A DNA stretch of 64,000 bases. It comes from Fasciola hepatica. Its lineage: Eukaryota; Platyhelminthes; Trematoda; Plagiorchiida; Fasciolidae. Under the pieces are notes generated by a model. It was not told the DNA's origin. It did no database searches and saw only the letters and a list, made by a program, of their open reading frames with translations. This document shows, piece by piece, positions 1-9,529 of the stretch. Within the stretch, counting starts at the first letter, position 1. Every line of letters begins with the position of its first letter. The position numbers were made by a program, and so were the translations under genes. The DNA lies in assembly GCA_948099385.1 (NCBI GenBank), contig CANUEZ040000129.1, positions 1,984,001 to 2,048,000 on the forward strand, read 5' to 3'.

Positions 1-478
1 TAGTAGGAGATTCGATTTGTATATAATATGATTGATCATGCAGCTTGAACGCTCAACTCACCATTGAAAAGCATGGAAGCACTGTACAGCTGTTTCATCC
101 TCGTTGGGAATGATCAGCAGTGCACATCCACCGAGCCACCACGGGCACTCGAACCCGGGATGAACGATTGTGAATCGAACACCTTAACCACAAGGCTATC
201 CGGGCTGGCTCTCAACGGTTTGTTCAACATCTACAATACATGATATAGCACCGTTCCGTCACTGGCTTCGAACGGTAACAACCCGCCTCTCACACAGCGA
301 TCGACTCCTATGATGGATGACTTCTCTGTAGGGGCCTAAGTACAACGAACGCATTCCGTTATGAACAACCTACAGAGCTTGGTTAATATTTGCAATTGAG
401 TAGTAGGAGATTCGATTTGTATATAATATGATTGATCATGCAGCTTGAACGCTCAACTCACCATTGAAAAGCATGGAA

Positions 479-523
479 GCACTGTACAGCTGTTTCATCC
501 TTGTTGGGAATGATCAGCAGTGC
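479..523 (-). ncRNA. Degenerate type I hammerhead ribozyme (representative; one per satellite unit)
   Basis: This is the copy in the unit starting at 401; equivalents lie at unit positions 79-123 throughout. Minus-strand order is: stem I 5' strand GCACTG; core CTGATCA where the consensus is CTGANGA; stem II TTCC, loop CAACAA, GGAT; GAA; a tiny stem III ACA-GC-TGT; A at the cleavage position; stem I 3' strand CAGTGC, which pairs perfectly with GCACTG. The 3-bp stem III closed by a 2-nt loop and the CCCAA-type stem II loop match the Smα hammerhead design known from schistosomes. Core position 8 is C instead of the essential G, and the 10.1/11.1 pair is T-T, so self-cleavage is predicted to be lost. 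It starts 11 nt after the tRNA-like head. Confidence 0.72.
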
Positions 524-534
524 ACATCCACCGA

Positions 535-605
535 GCCCCCACGGGCACTCGAACCCGGGCTGAACGATTGTGAATCGAACACATTAACCACAAGGCTATC
601 CGGGC
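535..605 (-). promoter_or_regulatory. tRNA-like pol III promoter head (representative; one per satellite unit)
   Basis: This is the copy in the unit starting at 401; equivalents lie at unit positions 135-205 throughout both arrays. The minus strand reads as a 71-nt degenerate tRNA. It has a GCCCGGA 5' acceptor strand, a D-arm GCCT/AGGT around TGTGGTTA, a CGAT/ATCG anticodon stem whose loop would read CAC (valine-like), and a CGGG/CCCG T-stem with an enlarged TTCGAGTG loop. The A box (TAGCCTTGTGG, 588-598) and B box (GGTTCGAGTGC, 545-555) fit pol III internal promoter consensus closely. The acceptor stem pairs only partly and no TTTT terminator follows, so this is a SINE-type promoter rather than a working tRNA gene. 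Confidence 0.75.
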
Positions 606-649
606 TGGCTCTCAACGGTTTGTTCAACATCTACACTACATGATATAGC

Positions 650-676
650 ACCGTTCCGTCACTGGCTTCGAACGGT
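650..676. repeat. 7-bp inverted repeat within each satellite unit (representative)
   Basis: ACCGTTC (650-656) and GAACGGT (670-676) are perfect inverted arms around a 13-base loop; the same element sits at unit positions 250-276 in both arrays. Some units break the stem, for example GGCTTCCAACGG at 1066 or CACCATTCC at 22808, so it is not strictly conserved. Both boundaries of the 6.9-kb island fall in or beside this element. A function is not shown by the sequence. Confidence 0.6.
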
Positions 677-3600
677 AACAACCCGCCTCTCACACAGCGA
701 TCGACTCCTGTGATGGATGACTTCTCTGTAGGGGCCTAAGTACAACGAACGCATTCCGTTATGAACAACCCACAGTCCTTGGGTAATATTTGCAATTGAG
801 TAGTAGGAGATTCGATTTGTATATAATATGATTGATCATGCAGCTTGAACGCTCAACTCACCATTGAAAAGCATGGAAGCACTGTACAGCTGTTTCATCC
901 TTGTTGGGAATGATCAGCAGTGCACATCCACCGAGCCCCCACGGGCACTCGAACCCGGGCTGAACGATTGTGAATCGAACACATTAACCACAAGGCTATC
1001 CGGGCTGGCTCTCAACGGTTTGTTCAACATCTACACTACATGATATAGCACCGTTCCGTCACTGGCTTCCAACGGTAACAACCCGCCTCCCACACAGCGA
1101 TCGACTCCTATGATGGATGACTTCTCTGTAGGGGCCTAAGTACAACGAACGCATTCCGTTATGAACAACCTACAGAGCTTGGTTAATATTTCCAATTGAG
1201 TAGTAGGAGATTCGATTTGTATATGATATGATTGATCATGCAGCTTGAACGCTCAACTCACCATTGAAAAGCAGGGAAGCACTGTACAGCTTTTTCATCC
1301 TTGTTGGGAATGATCAGCAGTGCACATCCACCGAGCCCCCACGGGCACTCGAACCCGGGCTGAACGATTGTGAATCGAACACATTAACCACAAGGCTATC
1401 CGGGCTGGCTCTCAACGGTTTGTTCAACATCTACACTACATGATATAGCACCGTTCCGTCACTGGCTTCCAACGGTAACAACCCGCCTCCCACACAGCGA
1501 TCGACTCCTATGATGGATGACTTCTCTGTAGGGGCCTAAGTACAACGAACGCATTCCGTTATGAACAACCCACAGTCCTTGGTTAATATTTGCAATTGAG
1601 TAGTAGGAGATTCGATTTGTATATAATATGATTGATCATGCAGCTTGAACGCTCAACTCACCATTGAAAAGCATGGAAGCACTGTACAGCTGTTTCATCC
1701 TTGTTGGGAATGATCAGCAGTGCACATCCACCGAGCCCCCACGGGCACTCGAACCCGGGCTGAACGATTGTGAATCGAACACCTTAACCACAAGGCTATC
1801 CGGGCTGGCTCTCAACGGTTTGTTCAACATCTACACTACATGATATAGCACCGTTCCGTCACTGGCTTCGAACGGTAACAACCCGCCTCCCACACAGCGA
1901 TCGACTCCTATGATGGATGACTTCTCTGTAGGGGCCTAAGTACAACGAACGCATTCCGTTATGAACAACCTACAGAGCTTGGTTAATATTTCCAATTGAG
2001 TAGTAGGAGATTCGATTTGTATATAATATGATTGATCATGCAGCTTGAACGCTCAACTCACCATTGAAAAGCATGGAAGCACTGTACAGCTGTTTCATCC
2101 TTGTTGGGAATGATCAGCAGTGCACATCCACCGAGCCCCCACGGGCACTCGAACCCGGGATGAACGATTGTGAATCGAACACCTTGACCACAAGGCTATC
2201 CGGGCTGGCTCTCAACGGTTTGTTCAACATCTACAATACATGATATAGCACCGTTCCGTCACTGGCTTCCAACGGTAACAACCCGCCTCCCACACAGCGA
2301 TCGACTCCTATGATGGATGACTTCTCTGTAGGGGCCTAAGTACAACGAACGCATTCCGTTATGAACAACCTACAGAGCTTGGTTAATATTTCCAATTGAG
2401 TAGTAGGAGATTCGATTTGTATATAATATGATTGATCATGCAGCTTGAACGCTCAACTCACCATTGAAAAGCATGGAAGCACTGTACAGCTGTTTCATCC
2501 TTGTTGGGAATGATCAGCAGTGCACATCCACCGAGCCCCCACGGGCACTCGAACCCGGGCTGAACGATTGTGAATCGAACACATTAACCACAAGGCTATC
2601 CGGGCTGGCTCTCAACGGTTTGTTCAACATCTACAATACATGATATAGCACCGTTCCGTCACTGGCTTCGAACGGTAACAACCCGCCTCCCACACAGCGA
2701 TCGACTCCTATGATGGATGACTTCTCTGTAGGGGCCTAAGTACAACGAACGCATTCCGTTATGAACAACCTACAGAGCTTGGTTAATATTTGCAATTGAG
2801 TAGTAGGAGATTCGATTTGTATATAATATGATTGATCATGCAGCTTGAACGCTCAACTCACCATTGAAAAGCATGGAAGCACTGTACAGCTGTTTCATCC
2901 TTGTTGGGAATGATCAGCAGTGCACATCCATCGAGCCCCCACGGGCACTCGAACCCGGGCTGAACGATTGTGAATCGAACACATTAACCACAAGGCTATC
3001 CGGGCTGGCTCTCAACGGTTTGTTCAACATCTACAATACATGATATAGCACCGTTCCGTCACTGGCTTCGAACGGTAACAACCCGCCTCCCACACAGCGA
3101 TCGACTCCTATGATGGATGACTTCTCTGTAGGGGCCTAAGTACAACGAACGCATTCCGTTATGAACAACCTACAGAGCTTGGTTAATATTTGCAATTAAG
3201 TAGTAGGAGATTCGATTTGTATATAATATGATTGATCATGCAGCTTGAACGCTCAACTCACCATTGAAAAGCATGGAAGCACTGTACAGCTGTTTCATCC
3301 TTGTTGGGAATGATCAGCAGTGCACATCCACCGAGCCCCCACGGGCACTCGAACCCGGGCTGAACGATTGTGAATCGAACACCTTAACCACAAGGCTATC
3401 CGGGCTGGCTCTCAACGGTTTGTTCAACATCTACACTACATGATATAGCACCGTTCCGTCACTGGCTTCGAACGGTAACAACCCGCCTCCCACACAGCGA
3501 TCGACTCCTATGATGGATGACTTCTCTGTAGGGGCCTAAGTACAACGAACGCATTCCGTTATGAACAACCTACAGAGCTTGGTTAATATTTCCAATTGAG

Positions 3601-4266
3601 TAGTAGGAGATTCGATTTGTATATAATATGATTGATCATGCAGCTTGAACGCTCAACTCACCATTGAAAAGCATGGAAGCACTGTACAGCTGTTTCATCC
3701 TTGTTGGGAATGATCAGCAGTGCACATCCACCGAGCCCCCACGGGCACTCGAACCCGGGATGAACGATTGTGAATCGAACACCTTAACCACAAGGCTATC
3801 CGGGCTGGCTCTCAACAGTTTGATCAACATCTACAATACATGATATAGCACCGTTCCGTCACTGGCTTCGAACGGTAACAACCCGCCTCCCACACAGCGA
3901 TCGACTCCTATGATGGATGACTTCTCTGTAGGGGCCTAAGTACAACGAACGCATTCCGTTATGAACAACCTACAGAGCTTGGTTAATATTTCCAATTGAG
4001 TAGTAGGAGATTCGATTTGTATATGATATGATTGATCATGCAGCTTGAACGCTCAACTCACCATTGAAAAGCATGGAAGCACTGTACAGCTGTTTCATCC
4101 TTGTTGGGAATGATCAGCAGTGCACATCCACCGAGCCCCCACGGGCACTCGAACCCGGGCTGAACGATTGTGAATCAAACACCTTAACCACAAGGCTATC
4201 CGGGCTGGCTCTCAACGGTTTGTTCAACATCTGCACTACATGATATAGCACCGTTTCGTCACTGGC

Positions 4267-4943
4267 TTTGAAATGCAACTGCCTTTCATTGCAAAAGTGA
4301 TGGAAAATAAAGCTTTCAACTAAAAAATCATAATTTTTGCACAGCCGAACGTACATGTTCAAAGTTTTTCCTGTCTATGTTGGGACTTTGTCTCACGAGC
4401 ACCAACCAGTCGTCGCTAAAAGATTTTTAGACTACCTCCAAGATCCGTCAACGGCTCTCATTTTTTCTACAAGTTTATGTCACTGGGGTAAGTAATCATC
4501 GTGAATAATGATATGTCAAATCAGGGAAAATATTTGGTTTTGATTCCAAGTTGGAAGGCCTCACGGTCCTCGATTCTATCAAGTCTCTTGATGAAAAAGC
4601 CATAACAGCATTACGAGAGCTACGTTCTCGACCCTTTGAAGAATTCTTATACGATACCAAAGCCAAAGTTTTCGATCACCAAGTGATAAATATATGCATT
4701 TCGCTATTGCAACAACTTCTTATTAACGACAAGTTCTCGATCATTCAAATGGAAGAAGAGAAGCAGTTAAAAGCAATGATGCGAACTGCCAATTTTAACC
4801 TCATGGGACAAGCCTGGTCATTTCCAGGTGTGACGGAGGAAGAGAACTGCATTTCTTTCATTTCGGCAACCATCTCCTTGGATTATGAAAAATATGCCAC
4901 CGAGGAAGAACCGGAACCAGATCTTTTGAGTAAATTATGCTGA
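4267..4943 (+). pseudogene. MEMO1-family gene, truncated 3' fragment
   Basis: Two exons are readable. 4345-4487 follows an acceptor (TTTTTGCACAG) and encodes FKVFPVYVGTLSHEH near its start and SLCHWG at its end. A GT-AG intron of 37 nt (4488-4524, GTAAGT...CAG) follows. Exon 4525-4943 continues in phase to a TGA stop with an acidic tail (EEEPEPDLL). The order PVxVGxLS, DYLxDPS, CHWG, then S(I)xxLD and a helical C-terminal part matches MEMO1, a metal-binding protein related to ring-cleaving dioxygenases. The Cys of CHWG (4478-4480) corresponds to the metal-site Cys. Upstream, 4267-4308 encodes EMQLPFIAKVMEN, also a MEMO motif, but in another frame and without a canonical donor to join it. The N-terminal two thirds, including the other metal ligands, are missing: satellite starts directly before it. 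It is probably a gene fragment or pseudogene. A real 3' gene end separated from its 5' exons by assembly or rearrangement cannot be excluded. Confidence 0.75.
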
Positions 4944-5889
4944 ATCGTCACCATTTTAACTTTCATTTCGATTATCTTTTATTTGATTTTGTCATTTTAT
5001 TTCAACAGAGATTTCCAAATAACACGGCACTTTTCCATGGCTGGATTATTTTTGTCGCAGCTGAATGAAACCACACTTTGTGAAACAGTTTTACGTTGCT
5101 GATTTTTTATTTGGTTGGCAAAATGAAGGCTGATTTTTGGTGATGAATAGTCATTCGGCTGCAGCTTTCAGATTTCCACAGACCATATTCACTGAAGATG
5201 TGGAAGAACCCAGTCATTGGGTAAACCACGGGTGAAGGTTGTAGAAATCTATGAACATAAGGCCACACTCATTCAGACATTTTCGCGACACTGATTTCCG
5301 CCGTTGAACTGCAAGTGCGAAAATTACCTGGAGTTTTCGCCTCTCGCTAAAATAGTGTGATGTTTTTTCAACACAGAACTGTATATCCGCATAAGTGTAG
5401 ATTCAGGTAGACTACCCAGTGTAAGCCACTATATATATATATATATATATATATATGCATGGTGGCAACGCAACGACAATTACAAAAAAGGGGGCGTGGA
5501 ATGTGGAGAACTTTTTGTACCTTCAGGTATTCGATCGTTGGCTTCAATGTTTATTTGAAACAGCAAAAACATTTCATGAGAGGGTTCATGGTTCTGGAAG
5601 CGTACGGTGAAAATTGATCGCGAATAACCAGAAACCATAGTGGCTAATGTTGGTTCGTTACATCCTTAGCATTTGTTACTTGAACCGAATGTCTATCTTC
5701 GTGATACCGTTATTCGAATTAAGGCAGTCTACCAACCAGTTGACTTAAAACACTTAACTGTTTGAATCTGTAAAATGTGAGACACTTTTTTGTCCTAACA
5801 TCCCTAGGCATGCAGGACCGAAGTTCATTATCACTGACATTACCTTTCTCGCCATGTTGCACGCTGAATTAGAAAGTATGGATATACAA
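4944..5889. other. Non-coding stretch between MEMO1 fragment and RTE element
   Basis: No ORF or family motif was recognised on either strand. A pyrimidine-rich tract ending in TTTATTTCAACAG (about 4960-5008) resembles a splice acceptor, and GAGTAAAT at 4927-4934 could serve as a weak donor, so an alternative last intron of the MEMO1-like gene is possible; the sequence after it shows no convincing coding match. A (TA)n tract lies inside this stretch. The remainder is AT-rich and unremarkable. Confidence 0.5.
5430..5456. repeat. (TA)n microsatellite
   Basis: An uninterrupted alternation of T and A, about 13 dinucleotides, lies in non-coding DNA between the MEMO1 fragment and the RTE element. 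Confidence 0.95.
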
Positions 5890-5907
5890 GATGGACATGG
5901 AGTGGAC

Positions 5908-6602
5908 CTATACGGGTAGGAAAAGGAAAGAATGCCCTAGTAGCCAACACACGGAATGCAGTCTAACTGTACAAACGCACATCGACCAGTCATTCTGATT
6001 CGATAGAAAGTGACAACACGATCGCCAATGTTCACGGTTCGCAGCCATATCCTTCAGTGTCTCCAGCCAACTGGTAGACGGATCTTTCGGACCCCAACCA
6101 CAAAGACGTGAGACATCTAATTTTCCTAAGCTAGCTGTACATTTTCTCATTCCTCGCTGCCACGTCATCTGTTGACCTCCACGTGGTCTCTTCCACTCCC
6201 TAGGAGCAACGGAGAATAGGACACGGTATGGTGGACGTGTGTTTGACACACGTAACACATGCCCCAGCCAACAAAGTCTACGAAGCTGGATACGCTGTGA
6301 CAAAACGTTCTCCGAATCAGTACTCAATACTCGCTTTCTGACCTCATCTTTACTTACTCGGCTATTCCAACCAATCTTAGCGATACTACGCAGACATTGT
6401 GGTCAAAAACCTCAAGACGACAAGTATCTACCGCACGCAGATCCCAAGTCTCACAACCATACAACAAAACTGAACGCACTGCGGCTCGAGCCTTAGATAT
6501 ACGTATGCTCACCTCCACTACAGTGCTTCCATCCGTCGTCACGCTGCTACTGAGGTAGATGGAGTGGTGGACAACTGACAGCACCTCCCCATCGAGCATC
6601 AA
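5908..6602 (-). pseudogene. RTE C-terminal region
   Basis: Two frames cover this part: 6602-6354 (LDGEVL, YLSSSVTTDGST, SVLLYGCETWDLRA) and 6327-5908 (LCWLGHVLRVSN, RPRGGQQMTWQRGMRK, GPKDPSTSWLETLKDMAANR, HWRSCCHFLS). These are the conserved post-RT segments of RTE proteins. In the first frame KARAA is followed directly by VRSVLLYGCETW at about 6490. Relatives have roughly 30 more residues there, so an internal deletion is likely. A stop and frame change separate the two frames near 6340-6354. The terminal stop at 5908 is followed by a short T/C-rich tail. Confidence 0.82.
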
Positions 6603-6634
6603 GCTCGGAATCGTTGACGTCCAGTCTTATAACA

Positions 6635-7475
6635 TCACTTTACACTTTGAGGTGCAAAGCGCATGCCGAATGGAACTACAGCCTGTGAGAGTCTATCTAG
6701 TGCACGTTGAACATGTTCCGTGGATTCGAACAAGCAGAAAACATTGTCCGCGTAATCTTGGTCACACAGCTTTCCACTATTTCCTAGTTCGACGCCTACA
6801 TCCTGGTAATTTTGCAGCGCGCTCTCCATTATTTCGTCCATGATGAATTTAAACAAGAATGGAGAGATGGGACATCCCTTTCAAACACCGCTGGTCGTTT
6901 CGAACCGACCGGATAGTTCACCGTAAACTCTAACGCGGCCAGAAGTATGAGAATACAATAATCTTAGTAGGTTCACGAACTGCTGAGGCATACCTTTTCG
7001 ATGAACACTGAAAAGCGCTGTTCGATCAACTGAATCGAAGGCGCCTTTCAGGTCTAAGAAAACCAATACTGTCGGTCGGCGGTGCGTGTGACGCGTTTCA
7101 AGTAGTCGGCGAAGAGTAAAACTCTGGTCGATGCATCCTCGACCTGGGCGGAATCCAGCCTGCTGTTCGCGGATGTTCCTCTCGCGAGCGGGTGCAAGAC
7201 GGTGCAGCAAAATCGAAGCTAATACCTTGGTGACTATCGGAATTAAGCTAATCTCACGATGATCACTACAGTCATTCCGTATTCCCTTCTTGAAGATGCG
7301 AACAACTAGTGACTCGCTCCATATTAACGGAATACGCTCCTCGTCCCAAATGTCACGAAGTAAGACGGTAAGTGATTTACCAACGCCTCACCACCCAGTT
7401 TGAAAAGAACTGGGGGAAGTTCGTCAGGACCTGCCGCTTTCCCACGCTTCCGTAATCGAATGCATGGCTCTACTT
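6635..7475 (-). pseudogene. RTE reverse transcriptase domain
   Basis: The start of the domain (GKAAGPDELPPVLFKLGGEAL, about 7446-7385) is followed by a one-base frameshift near 7376. The frame SLTVLLRDIWDEERIPLIW then runs through the early palm motifs, QAGFRPGRGCIDQSF and motif A, VFLDLKGAFDSVDR, with its catalytic Asp present. An in-frame TGA at 6881-6883 sits just before KGCPISPFLF, where the family has Arg-Gln, consistent with CGA to TGA decay. The same frame continues through FIMDEIM to motif C, which reads YADN (6743-6754) in place of the family YADD, so the second catalytic Asp is lost. The frame ends at 6635. Confidence 0.85.
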
Positions 7476-8114
7476 CTACTTCCGATGGGGCTCAAGTGAT
7501 ACCACCCAAGGAGTCGCAGTTGTTGACACGGGAGTAACTACACTAGCGTGCGGCCAGCTAAACTGTTCATTGAAGTACTCGGCCCAACAGTCAAGCCTTT
7601 GCTGTTTGCTATGGATGGGTTTTCCATTTCTATCGCAAATCGTTTCACTGATTTGGATGCGCCGTCCGCCGGTGCCACGAATAAGTTTGAACAGTCTTTG
7701 ACTGTCACCTGAAGCAGCTGCTACTTCCATTTCTTCGGCTACCTTGACCCACCAATTGTCGCGATCATTCTTAAGGCTTTTCATAACTTGCCTTTGTAGC
7801 TTTCTCCGCATCTTATTCATCTCCTTACGGTTCGAGAGCTGACGCTTTTGCTCCATTATACTCAGCGACTCTTGCGAGATCCAGTGTCTTTGACGGACAA
7901 CGGATCTAAGACCACAGGCAAAACCTGCTGCAAAGTGCATTGCCTGTTTGATATGAGCCCAATGCTCATCCACATTACCGTTCGTTGTAGATCCTAGCTC
8001 ATGTGCTAACTTCTGCTCGTAGCGGGTGCGTACTTTTGGATCATACAAACGTTGCAAGGCTAATCGGGTTTGCGGTTTGCGACGATGACCATGGAGCTGG
8101 AGAGCTAGTAGCAT
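7476..8114 (-). pseudogene. RTE linker between endonuclease and reverse transcriptase
   Basis: This frame is displaced relative to the endonuclease frame, so at least one frameshift lies between 8115 and 8170. It carries the basic linker typical of RTE proteins (RRKPQTRLALQRLYDPKVR near the start) and ends in the conserved stretch RLFKLIRGTGGRR, ISETICDRNGKPI, QRLDCWAEYFNEQFSWP. A second frameshift close to 7476-7490 ends it before the reverse transcriptase. It has no known separate activity; in the family it joins the two enzymatic domains of one polyprotein. Confidence 0.8.
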
Positions 8115-8166
8115 TAAAACTAACGTACGTGGACCAGTAAGACCTGCAGTTGTGAACAGAACCGCG

Positions 8167-9177
8167 TCACCGGCAGCTTACGGCGATATGGTCAATCTGG
8201 CTTAGAATACCTGTAGAGTTAGAGCACCATGTTGCTGTGCGACGCGAGCTGTGTCGGAAATTGGTGCTAGGCAAGAACAATCGATTGTCTGCACAAAACT
8301 GGAGAAGTCTATCCCCGTTATCTGTACGCTCAGCAGGTAAAGCACAACGCTCACTTAAACAGGCTTCTGACACACTGAGTTTGCCAACTTGTGCATTGAA
8401 GTCATCAGCTAGCACTACAATGTCAGAACCTTTACTGCTGCGAACGAGGGCGGTGAGTTCATCATAGAACTCATCTTTCTGCAAGTTTGAGCTGCAGTCC
8501 GTTGGGGCGTATGCCGAGATCACAAACAAATTGCGCTTAACACAACTATCCTTTCGAACGCCAACTAACCCTTGGAGTCTCATAGCACATAAACGAGTGT
8601 TTACAGGGATCCAGTCTAAAAGGGAGGCCTCAGCCTTGTCAGGCAAGACTATTCCTACACCACGTTGACCCGTAGCTCTGGCTGCTTCGTCTTCTGAAGT
8701 GTGCAGAAAATACCTCGGTGAGATACCAAGAACAGTTAGTTGAATCACACTGCTCGAATCCTGGATACGCGTTCCACTTAAGCAGCAGACATCAATCTTC
8801 AGAGAATTTATTGTGAGCGCTAGGCACGCCTGCTGACCGGCCTGCATTAGTGTACGCACGTTGAAGGAGCCGAGATTCAGAGGCTGACGAGGCTTGAGAA
8901 AATGTGAGTTACCAGACACAGGATTATTCTCAACATTATTTGACAGTGAATAGTTGCGAGTATCGACCGCGTTATCAGTGGGAGCATTATGGGTGGATAG
9001 AAGGGACAAAGAGGGGTGGTTAGGGACAGAAGACAAAGGTTGAATAACAGAGAGGGAACTCTGAGCAGTAGCCCACTTATCACTACCCACCCCGCTCGAT
9101 GCATGGGGCAGCGCGGTCCTGATTATCCTGCGCGACGACCGATGTAGTATGGAATTCTTTCTATTCGTGCAGTTCAT
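8167..9177 (-). pseudogene. RTE endonuclease (APE-type) domain
   Basis: The frame opens at the ATG at 9175-9177; an upstream GTG at 9216 would not be a normal eukaryotic start. After a low-complexity Ser/Asn-rich N-terminus of about 95 residues come the APE-type endonuclease motifs: SFNVRTL, LSGTRIQD, ISAYAPTD, DDFNAQVG and QIDHIAVS. This domain nicks target DNA to prime reverse transcription. The catalytic Glu normally found in S-E-T-R is Gly here (GGA at 8773-8775, one transition from GAA), which should abolish nicking. The frame then fails: after AVSCR a stop at 8167 interrupts it, whereas the related fragment at 10876-10993 keeps the SYRW continuation. The domain is recognisable but dead. 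Confidence 0.85.
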
Positions 9178-9529
9178 GGGAACTGTCGAACGGGTACTGC
9201 TAGGGTGTCCAGCCACAAAACAGGAGAACGATTAGGGTTCTCAATCAAAGCCTTTAGTTCTAACAAGAACCTATCCGCAAGGCAGCGGGATGGCTTAGTG
9301 AAAGCCCATTTGCTTGGATCAATTATTCTTCCACTGATTTTGCCGATTCAGTTGCCAGCTCAAACCGATCCCCAACCTGGAGGACCAGGAGACTGAACTT
9401 TGTTTGACCTCTACCCATTGACCTGTCGGGTATGATTGCATCTCCGGCTTAAAGAAGCCATCCTGTATGGCTCTTTGGGTCGTAGAGGCGCGCAAGCCAA
9501 GATGCAGTCTCGTCGTGATGGAAAGGAAC
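9178..9529 (-). other. 5' leader of the RTE element
   Basis: The sequence between the 5S-like segment and the first ATG (9175-9177) is read as the 5' leader. One minus-strand frame is open from inside the 5S-like segment to a stop at 9319, which suggests the two parts were once read or copied together, but no domain is recognisable in it. Further downstream the endonuclease frame is open from a GTG at 9216. The exact transcription start and the leader boundary are inferred. Confidence 0.45.

Larger units (their letters stand above)
1..4269. repeat. 400-bp satellite array, left block (10 full units + 269 bp)
   Basis: Direct head-to-tail repetition is visible: the unit start TAGTAGGAGA recurs at 1, 401, 801, 1201 and so on to 4001, exactly 400 bp apart. 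Units differ by scattered substitutions (for example CCCGGGATG versus CCCGGGCTG, ACAATACA versus ACACTACA, TTTGCAATT versus TTTCCAATT). The last, partial unit is the most diverged, with changes near 4177, 4233 and 4256, as expected at an array edge. It breaks off around unit position 269, where the sequence runs into a MEMO1-like exon. Read on the minus strand each unit carries a tRNA-like pol III head followed by a hammerhead-like fold, the arrangement of the schistosome Smα SINE/satellite family. Assignment to that broad family is an inference from structure; I do not recognise this exact 400-bp unit. Confidence 0.97.
5890..9529 (-). mobile_element. RTE-clade non-LTR retrotransposon, nearly full length, inactive
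   Basis: Read on the minus strand, the element runs from a 5' leader (9529-9178) through an apurinic-type endonuclease domain, a linker, a reverse transcriptase and the typical C-terminal region ending near 5908. Diagnostic strings include NLGSFNVRTL, CCLSGTRIQD, QAGFRPGRGCIDQSF, VFLDLKGAFDSVDR, SVLLYGCETW, WLGHVLR and RPRGGQQMTWQRGM, which together are characteristic of RTE-like elements abundant in schistosomes (SR2-like). The reading frame is broken by at least three frameshifts, one in-frame TGA and one internal deletion, and two catalytic positions are substituted. The 5' end abuts a 5S rRNA-like sequence in the same orientation. The 3' limit is approximate: the coding part ends at 5908 and I see no clear terminal repeat or target-site duplication. 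Confidence 0.88.

Noticed and set aside
535..605. Functional tRNA-Val (CAC) gene
   Set aside because: The acceptor stem is only partly paired, the T-loop is enlarged and no terminator follows. Over 140 identical tandem copies fit a SINE head better.
4114..4362. 82-residue minus-strand ORF across the left junction
   Set aside because: It is antisense to the MEMO1-like exon and continues into satellite; it is a shadow of both.
8237..8467. Plus-strand ORFs within the RTE element (also 6239-6496, 6559-6843)
   Set aside because: They are antisense to clearly recognisable endonuclease and reverse transcriptase frames and have no domain of their own.
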